Source: CAYZWU01 sp964482235 (GTDB lineage: Bacteria; Planctomycetota; B15-G4; CAYZWU01). From it: a stretch of DNA of 29,657 nucleotides. This document shows, piece by piece, positions 24,371 to 29,657 of the stretch (its first letter is position 1; each line of letters opens with the position of its first letter). The DNA is taken from positions 1 to 29,657 of the forward strand of contig CAYZWU010000061.1 of the NCBI GenBank assembly GCA_964482235.1, given 5' to 3'. A model generated the notes under the pieces. It made no database searches, was not told where the DNA came from, and was given only the letters and a program-made list of their open reading frames with translations. A program made the position numbers and the translations under genes.

Positions 24371-24385
24371 GGAGGATGATTCTCC
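24371..24385 (+). promoter_or_regulatory. Hairpin that buries the Shine-Dalgarno of the sigma gene
   Basis: GGAGGA (24371-24376) pairs with TTCTCC (24380-24385) around a 3-base loop, with one G-U pair. The whole ribosome site is therefore in a stem ending next to the ATG at 24386. This suggests control of translation, for example by temperature or a factor. Confidence 0.5.
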
Positions 24386-25144
24386 ATGAGAAGGGCACAA
24401 GATACCCATGAAAGTCTCTGGCGGCGTTTCAAGGAAACCGACTGCCCCGGCCTTCGCGACCAGCTCGTGGAGGCCTACCTGCCGCTCGTCAAGGGAGAAG
24501 CAAGACGGATCTCCAGCCGGCTGCCCAACACAGTCGATCCGGAGGATCTGGCCAGCGCCGGAATCTGCGGTCTTCTCAATGCGATCGACAGGTACGATCC
24601 CGAGCGCGGCACCCGGTTCGAGTTCTATTGCCGGATGCGCGTCAGGGGATCGATGCTCGACGAGCTGAGAAACCAGGACTGGATCCCCAGGGAAGCCAGA
24701 AGCCGCGAGGCTCACTTCAACAGGACGGAGAACCGGCTCAGGGACTGCCTCGGCCGCGAACCGTCCGCCGGGGAGCTCGCCTCCGCACTCGATATGCCTG
24801 TCAAGACTCTCCGTGCCGCCATTCTCGGCCTCTCCTTTGCCGGAATCGTGTCGCTGACCACCGTGGAGATGGATCATCACCTGGGCTATGACGTTCGCGC
24901 GAAAAGGGGGCTTCTCCCTTTCTGCAGCGAGGATCCCTTCGAGATCGTCCACAGGCAGGAGATCACCGTTCTCGTCTACTCCAGCTTGACCTTGATTGAA
25001 AAGATGATCATCATGCTATATTATCATCAAGGCATGACGATGAGAGAGACCGGTGAAATCCTCGACATCTCCGAGTCACGGGTCTGCCAGATCCATGCGC
25101 GGATGCTCCTCCGGCTCAAGGAAAGGTATTCAGCGGAATATTGA
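24386..25144 (+). CDS. FliA/WhiG-type sigma factor
   Basis: This is a sigma-70 family factor of the sigma-28 group, 252 residues. Region 2 has YLPLVKGEARRISSRLP, DPEDLASAGICGLLNAIDRYDPERGTRFEFY and RMRVRGSMLDELRNQDWIPRE, as in FliA. Region 3 has GREPSAGELASALDM. Region 4 ends with the helix-turn-helix MTMRETGEILDISESRVCQIHARMLLRLKE. FliA drives flagellar late genes and WhiG drives sporulation, but no such genes are here. The ATG at 24386 follows GGAGGA that is itself sequestered in a hairpin. The stop overlaps the next gene by 4 bases (TTGA), so both products are likely made together. Confidence 0.93.
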   Translation: MRRAQDTHESLWRRFKETDCPGLRDQLVEAYLPLVKGEARRISSRLPNTVDPEDLASAGICGLLNAIDRYDPERGTRFEFYCRMRVRGSMLDELRNQDWIPREARSREAHFNRTENRLRDCLGREPSAGELASALDMPVKTLRAAILGLSFAGIVSLTTVEMDHHLGYDVRAKRGLLPFCSEDPFEIVHRQEITVLVYSSLTLIEKMIIMLYYHQGMTMRETGEILDISESRVCQIHARMLLRLKERYSAEY

Positions 25145-27852
25145 ATTCGGACGATCGGTTTTCTGTCAGCCTCTCTACGGCTGTTCTCCCGGTACAGCCT
25201 CTCCTCCTCCTTTTCCTCCTGATGGCGCTTCCTCTCGCCCGGCCTGCCGGCCAGCCGGCCGCGGTCGACGATCCTGAAGCCAAGATCATGTCGAGGCGCA
25301 TCTACAGAGATGCCGTGTCCCTGTCGGAGAAGGGTACCGGCAAGTACGAGGAGCTCTTCCAGAAGATCGTGGACGAGTATCCTGAAACGACCTGGGCGCA
25401 GCTTGCCAGGCGATGGCTCGGCGACAACAGGATCACTTCGGTCCGCCGCCTGATCGACAGGGGGCCAACGGGCAACCGGATCGATGTTGCCATCATGGGG
25501 GACGGATTCACCCATTCCTACACCGACAGGAACCAGTTCAGACGCCTGGCCAACGAGCTGCTCAAGGAGTACATGCGTAGCGAGGTGCTGGAGGAGTATG
25601 CCCCGTACTTCAACTTTCACCTCGTGACGCTGGCCTCCCATGAGGATCGGATCGATTTCAGGAAGCATGACTACGACACTGCCCTGGACGCCAAGAGGTC
25701 CGGGGACGGCCGTCATGTCTACGTGGACACCGACAAGGTGAGGTTCTTCCTCCAGGCCTGCGAGTGGAGCGATCAGCTGGCATTCGTCATCGTCCGCGAA
25801 GGGGGGCTGGGCACGGGAGGCGGAGGCGTCGCCACGGTGGGAAAGGACATGGGCCCTGTGGTGATCCACGAGTGGGGGCATGCCTTTGCCGGGCTGGCGG
25901 ACGAGTATTCCAACAACGCCCGGTCCGTCGGCTCGCCGGCCCGCGGCCCCAACATCTCCTCCTCGCCCGATCCGCAGAATGCGCCCTGGGCCAAGTGGTA
26001 CAAGAGATATCCGACGAAGTTCAAGGCTCACGAGGGCGGCGCCGGCGTCTACAAGGGCGTCTGGCGTCCCACGCCGGACAAGTGCGTCATGAGAGCGGGC
26101 CATGATTTCTGCGAGATCTGCAGGGAGGCGATCATCCTGAAGATCTACTCGCGGGTGGAGCCGGTGGAGAGGATGACGCCGAACGACCGGCCGATCGAGG
26201 TCACGACCGGCGGCGAGAAGGCGTTTCTCGATATCTTTCCCCTTCTGCCCAAGACCCACAGGCTCAAGGTGCGCTGGAGCGTTGTTCCCGAGGGGGACCG
26301 GTACTTCGACGGAAAGGTTCCCGGCCGCGGCGCCATCGACCTGCCCGGCTCGCGTGTGGCGGGCAAGGTTCGAACGGTCGGCGGCCGCAAGTGCCATTTC
26401 GTGGAGATCCAGGATCTCGTCTCCCGAAGGAAGGTCGGCAACGGCCGCTACCGGATCTACGCCCAGGTCTCCGATCCGGCCGTGATCAAGGGGAAGCCCG
26501 CCGTTCTCAACGATCCGCGGGGCATCCTCTACCAGAACGTGAGCTGGGAGGTCCGGGTGTCGAAGCCGCCGCCCGATCCCCCCCCGGCTGTTGACCTGAC
26601 CCTGACGGTCACGCCTTCCTTCGAGCGCGGCCGCCTGAAGGGGCTTCATTTCTCCGAGGAGATCCACAACAGGACGAAGGGTAAGGTCCGGTTCATCCCC
26701 TTGAACCGTTCCTCCGCCTTCGGCGTCTCCTTCGAGGAACCGCCTCTTCCCGAGGCCAGGGACAGGGACGGGAATGCTCTCGATGTCCGGACGCTCGCTG
26801 CGGGCGGCTTCGAGGTCGACGCAGCGGGCGTTGGCCGTTTCTCCTTTTCCTGGACGAGGGAGATCGTGTCGGAGGGAGGGGGAGTCAGGGCTGCTCCTCT
26901 GGTCCTCGATTCGGGGGGATTCCTTTACGAGCTGCCTGACGTCAACCTCCGGAAGACCGACTGCGAGTGGAACCTCCCGCCGGGCTGGTCGCTCGTTGCT
27001 CCATGGCCTCTTCTGGTTTCTTCCCATCGGATCCCTTCTTACGCCTCGATGAAACGGAACATCATCTGTCTCGGGGACTGGATCAGCTTCGAGTCGCGCA
27101 CGCGGCACGTGATGTTGAGGACCGCTGTTTCATCCCGTTTCGACGGCGACGGAAAGAGGTTCAACACATTGTGCAACCGGGCACTCACCGCAGCGGGCGA
27201 ATTCCTGCCCCTGCCGGCGAACTCGATCCTTCTGATCGCCCTCGAACCGGGTCGGCGGGAATGGGATGCCGTCCGCGCATTCGATTCGCTTCTGGTCGAA
27301 GTGCCGACAGATCTGGTTCCGCTCACCCTCGAGGGTGAAGCCGAGCTGCTCGAGTTCCTGATCCGTCAGATCGTTCTCTTCTACGGCCCCGCACCGGGCG
27401 ACGGCAAGGCTGCCGAGCTTCTCGACGCCTCTTCCCATTTCCTGGCCGTCGAGCGGGTGAAGGAGTCCGGTGCGAGGGACTCGAGATGGTTCAACGCCAT
27501 GGCTGGAAACTATCTCGCCGCCCTGCAGTCTCCCGGTCCGCTCTACCAGGAGGCGAAAGGCTTCGCGGCCGCGTTCTTTCTCGATCAAGCTCTCAGGCGT
27601 CTGGCCGATTCCGACAGGTCGCTGGGAGGCTTTTTCGCGCAGCTTGGAGAGGAGGCCGGAGGATCGCACGGTGAGAAAACCTTCAACGAGTTGATGGCGG
27701 CCCTTTCCGACTATGCCGGTTTCGACGTGCTTCCGTTCTGGAAACGATATCTGACATTCGCCGGCGGCCATGGCGTGGAAAACGAACTCATGCGGTGCGG
27801 CTTGGTACTGAAGCGCGCCAGGGAAGGACACACCCTGGCGAAAATGAAATAA
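25141..27852 (+). CDS. M64 metallopeptidase fused to a degenerate M61-like domain
   Basis: This is a secreted protein of 903 residues with a signal peptide or anchor (about 17-36). The M64 (IgA peptidase type) domain starts near NRIDVAIMGDGFT (112-124) and carries the zinc motif HEWGHAFAGLADEY (243-256): His243, Glu244, His247 and a third ligand probably in DE. A middle beta-rich part (about 360-520) follows. The C-terminal part resembles peptidase M61: DASSHFLAVERVKE stands where M61 has HExxH, WFNAMAGNYLA where it has WFxEGFTEY, and FDVLPFWKRYL near the end. The first zinc His and catalytic Glu are lost in that copy. The start TTG overlaps the sigma stop. The M64 call is firm; the M61 relation is by eye. 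Confidence 0.85.
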   Translation: MNSDDRFSVSLSTAVLPVQPLLLLFLLMALPLARPAGQPAAVDDPEAKIMSRRIYRDAVSLSEKGTGKYEELFQKIVDEYPETTWAQLARRWLGDNRITSVRRLIDRGPTGNRIDVAIMGDGFTHSYTDRNQFRRLANELLKEYMRSEVLEEYAPYFNFHLVTLASHEDRIDFRKHDYDTALDAKRSGDGRHVYVDTDKVRFFLQACEWSDQLAFVIVREGGLGTGGGGVATVGKDMGPVVIHEWGHAFAGLADEYSNNARSVGSPARGPNISSSPDPQNAPWAKWYKRYPTKFKAHEGGAGVYKGVWRPTPDKCVMRAGHDFCEICREAIILKIYSRVEPVERMTPNDRPIEVTTGGEKAFLDIFPLLPKTHRLKVRWSVVPEGDRYFDGKVPGRGAIDLPGSRVAGKVRTVGGRKCHFVEIQDLVSRRKVGNGRYRIYAQVSDPAVIKGKPAVLNDPRGILYQNVSWEVRVSKPPPDPPPAVDLTLTVTPSFERGRLKGLHFSEEIHNRTKGKVRFIPLNRSSAFGVSFEEPPLPEARDRDGNALDVRTLAAGGFEVDAAGVGRFSFSWTREIVSEGGGVRAAPLVLDSGGFLYELPDVNLRKTDCEWNLPPGWSLVAPWPLLVSSHRIPSYASMKRNIICLGDWISFESRTRHVMLRTAVSSRFDGDGKRFNTLCNRALTAAGEFLPLPANSILLIALEPGRREWDAVRAFDSLLVEVPTDLVPLTLEGEAELLEFLIRQIVLFYGPAPGDGKAAELLDASSHFLAVERVKESGARDSRWFNAMAGNYLAALQSPGPLYQEAKGFAAAFFLDQALRRLADSDRSLGGFFAQLGEEAGGSHGEKTFNELMAALSDYAGFDVLPFWKRYLTFAGGHGVENELMRCGLVLKRAREGHTLAKMK

Positions 27853-27876
27853 CCCTTGCGGGGTCTTGATTCTCCC

Positions 27877-29514
27877 ATGAATCGAAAACGAAAAGGACTG
27901 GCGGACGCACTGAGAGAGCTCTTCACCCACAAGAAGGAGAAGGGCCTGCTCGAGGAGCATCTCATCAAGCTGATGGAGATCAACAAGGCTCTTGCATCCG
28001 AGCTGAACCTTAAGCGGCTGCTCACGCTGATCCTCGATTCGGTGATCGGCCTGATGGGCGCCGAGCGCGGGTTCCTCATCCTCGACAAGGACGGCAAGCC
28101 CCACGTGGAGGTGGCGAGGAACATCGATCACGAGGAGGTTCGGCGGGCTGCCGTCAAGGTCAGCAGCGGCGTCATCGACAAGGTGATGAAGGAGGGCCGC
28201 TCTCTTCTGACCGACAGCGCCATGGACGACAAGAGCCTGGCCGGCTTCACCTCCGTGGCGGACATGAAGCTGCGTTCGATCCTCTGCACCCCGCTGCGCG
28301 CGCGGGAGGCGATCGTCGGGTGCGTCTACATCGACAACCGCTTCCAGAAGGCCACCTTCTGCGAGGAGGACAGGGTCCTGCTCGACCTCTTCTCCGATCA
28401 GGCGGCCATCGCCCTTGAGAACGCCCGGCTCTACGAGGAGAACGAGCGGAAGAGGGTTCGCCTGGCGGAGCTGAACAAGACCCTCGAGGAGCGGGTCGAG
28501 AACCAGGCCGATGAGATCCAGGTGATCCGCCGGGTGCTCGCCAGCCAGAAGGAGTCGCTTCGGTTCAAGTACGATTACTCCCGGATCGTCGGTCAGAGCC
28601 GCGCGATGCGCGAGGTCTTCCGGTTGATGGATATCGTCACCGACTCGGAGTATCCCACTCTCATTTACGGTGATAGCGGAACGGGAAAGGAGCTCGTGGC
28701 GCAGGCGATCCACTTCAACGGGCCGCGGCGGGAGATGAACTTCGTTTCCGAGAACTGCGCCGCCATCTCGGAGTCTCTCCTGGAGAGCGAGCTCTTCGGT
28801 TACGAGAAGGGGGCGTTCACCGGCGCCGACAGCCGGAAGATCGGGTTGTTCGAGACGGCCGACAGCGGGACGCTCTTTCTCGACGAGATCGGCGAGATGG
28901 ATCTCAACATGCAGAAGAAGCTCCTGCGCGTTCTCCAGGAGGGAGAGTTCCGCCGCGTGGGAGGGCGGGACGCCCTGAGCGTGAACGTGCGGATCATCTC
29001 CGCCACCAACGCGGACCTGCCCAAGCTGATCAGGGAAGGTAAGTTCAGGGAAGATCTCTACTACCGCCTGAAGGTCATGACCATCCGGCTGCCGCCTCTC
29101 CGGGAGCGGCGCGAGGACATCCCCCTCCTGGTCGATTTCTTCCTGGAGAGATATGCCGGAGAGACGGATGGAGAGAAACGCGAGATCGGGCAGGAGGCGC
29201 TCCGCCGCCTCATGTCCTATTCATGGCCCGGCAACGTGCGGGAGCTGGAAAACGAGATCCTCCGCGTGGTAACCATGACCAAGGGGCCTGTGACAGGAGA
29301 GGCCATCGGCGAGCTTGCCACTATTCTCGAACCGACAGTCAGCGGAATGGCAAAAGATCTCTACAGGGGAAAGACCCTGGCAGAAATAGAGAAGGAAGCC
29401 ATCGAGATGGCGCTCGAAAGAGCGGACGGAAACAAGGCCCGCGCAGCCAAGGAGCTCTGCATACCACGGCGCACCCTCTACAACCGCCTCAAGAAGTACG
29501 GCATCGAGCTATAG
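27877..29514 (+). CDS. Sigma-54-dependent activator with GAF sensor
   Basis: This is an enhancer-binding protein of 545 residues that drives sigma-54 promoters. A GAF domain (about 35-185) senses a small molecule or partner. A coiled-coil linker (about 185-230) leads to the AAA+ domain with Walker A GDSGTGKE (265-272), the sigma-54 contact loop GAFTGA (312-317) and Walker B GTLFLDEIGE (331-340). A Fis-type helix-turn-helix closes the protein (ERADGNKARAAKEL, then PRRTLYNRLKKYGI). The start ATG at 27877 lies 24 bases after the M64 stop; an in-frame TTG at 27856 is less likely. It follows the sigma-M64 pair and may control it. No clear -24/-12 element was found in the window. Confidence 0.93.
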   Translation: MNRKRKGLADALRELFTHKKEKGLLEEHLIKLMEINKALASELNLKRLLTLILDSVIGLMGAERGFLILDKDGKPHVEVARNIDHEEVRRAAVKVSSGVIDKVMKEGRSLLTDSAMDDKSLAGFTSVADMKLRSILCTPLRAREAIVGCVYIDNRFQKATFCEEDRVLLDLFSDQAAIALENARLYEENERKRVRLAELNKTLEERVENQADEIQVIRRVLASQKESLRFKYDYSRIVGQSRAMREVFRLMDIVTDSEYPTLIYGDSGTGKELVAQAIHFNGPRREMNFVSENCAAISESLLESELFGYEKGAFTGADSRKIGLFETADSGTLFLDEIGEMDLNMQKKLLRVLQEGEFRRVGGRDALSVNVRIISATNADLPKLIREGKFREDLYYRLKVMTIRLPPLRERREDIPLLVDFFLERYAGETDGEKREIGQEALRRLMSYSWPGNVRELENEILRVVTMTKGPVTGEAIGELATILEPTVSGMAKDLYRGKTLAEIEKEAIEMALERADGNKARAAKELCIPRRTLYNRLKKYGIEL

Positions 29515-29657
29515 GTGTTGGTTCATGCCCTCCATTTTGGAGCTTTCGTTGTCTGCCTGCCGGTCGGAGTTGTGGGGTCCTTCAGAGCCTTCGGACGTCG
29601 GAGGACCTCCTTCCATGAGAAGGCCAACCGTGTCAATGGAGAAAAAGAATTCTTAAG

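Larger units (their letters stand above)
23492..24385. other. Non-coding region with long structured leader
   Basis: About 890 bases have no convincing gene. The part up to about 23900 has no clear signal beyond the start region of the FixJ-type gene. From 23961 there is a promoter-like pair, then long inverted repeats up to the sigma gene at 24386. A 78-residue ORF at 24175-24411 is discussed under rejected items. Confidence 0.6.

Noticed and set aside
24175..24411. 78-residue open frame before the FliA-like gene
   Set aside because: It has no ribosome site, a composition dominated by Arg, Glu and Ser, and runs into the sigma gene in another frame. It overlaps the inverted repeats, which are better explained as RNA.
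25027..27108. 693-residue open frame antisense to the M64 peptidase
   Set aside because: It is a shadow of GC-biased codons; the plus strand carries a real zinc motif.
29576..29607. 8-bp stem after the sigma-54 activator
   Set aside because: The loop is 16 bases and there is no T-run, so it is not a convincing terminator.

Overview
The window is about 29.7 kb of GC-rich bacterial chromosome with high coding density, short intergenic gaps and several ATGA/GTGA/TTGA stop-start overlaps. Many products carry Sec or lipoprotein signal peptides, so the cell has an elaborate envelope. The gene set is HtrA, DUF1573, a DUF3106-like protein, a DUF6263-like protein, a signal peptidase with a large insert, an M64 peptidase, GAF-type sigma-54 activators and FixJ-type regulators. 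This fits an uncultivated Gram-negative lineage of the Planctomycetota/PVC or a nearby deep-branching type. That placement is inference; there is no rRNA or other phylogenetic marker here. No mobile element, CRISPR array, rRNA or tRNA gene was seen.

Layout. 127-4543: a KASIII (FabH-like) enzyme with a long insertion and its terminator, then a four-PDZ HtrA protease in tandem with a small HtrA-like protein whose catalytic triad appears lost. 4544-5325: a non-coding stretch with a terminator, AT-rich sequence, a 16-bp palindrome and a cluster of DnaA-box-like sites in one orientation, a candidate replication origin. 5326-6159 (minus): a thioredoxin-like/coiled-coil protein whose signal peptide is separated from the body by one in-frame UGA. 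6416-7537: a DUF1573 protein. 7641-8783 (minus): a protein made of two copies of a winged-helix-like unit otherwise seen in front of AAA ATPases. 8981-11659: mgtE and lepB. 11781-14114: ECF sigma factor, zinc-finger anti-sigma factor and a secreted DUF3106-like protein in one overlapping operon. 14065-15051 (minus): a secreted DUF6263-like protein. 15177-16874: a GT-C-like membrane glycosyltransferase. 20582 down to 16898 (minus): ggt-larE-mnmA, coupled by ATGA overlaps. 20772-22772: a secreted PHP-like/DUF3604-like protein. 22853-23491 (minus): a FixJ-type response regulator without a kinase gene beside it. 23492-24385: a long leader with predicted RNA structure, leading into a FliA/WhiG-type sigma factor (24386), an M64 peptidase fused to a degenerate M61-like domain (25141), and a GAF/AAA+/HTH sigma-54 activator (27877).

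How the parts fit. Two themes recur. One is envelope protein quality control and secretion: HtrA with its pseudoprotease, LepB, the ECF module, and M64/M61. The other is transcription control by three different sigma systems: ECF, FliA-like and a sigma-54 activator. The points most worth a second look are the UGA-interrupted thioredoxin-like gene with a SECIS-like hairpin, the DnaA-box cluster, the protease/pseudoprotease pairs, the duplicated winged-helix protein and the SD-sequestering leader of the FliA-like sigma gene.
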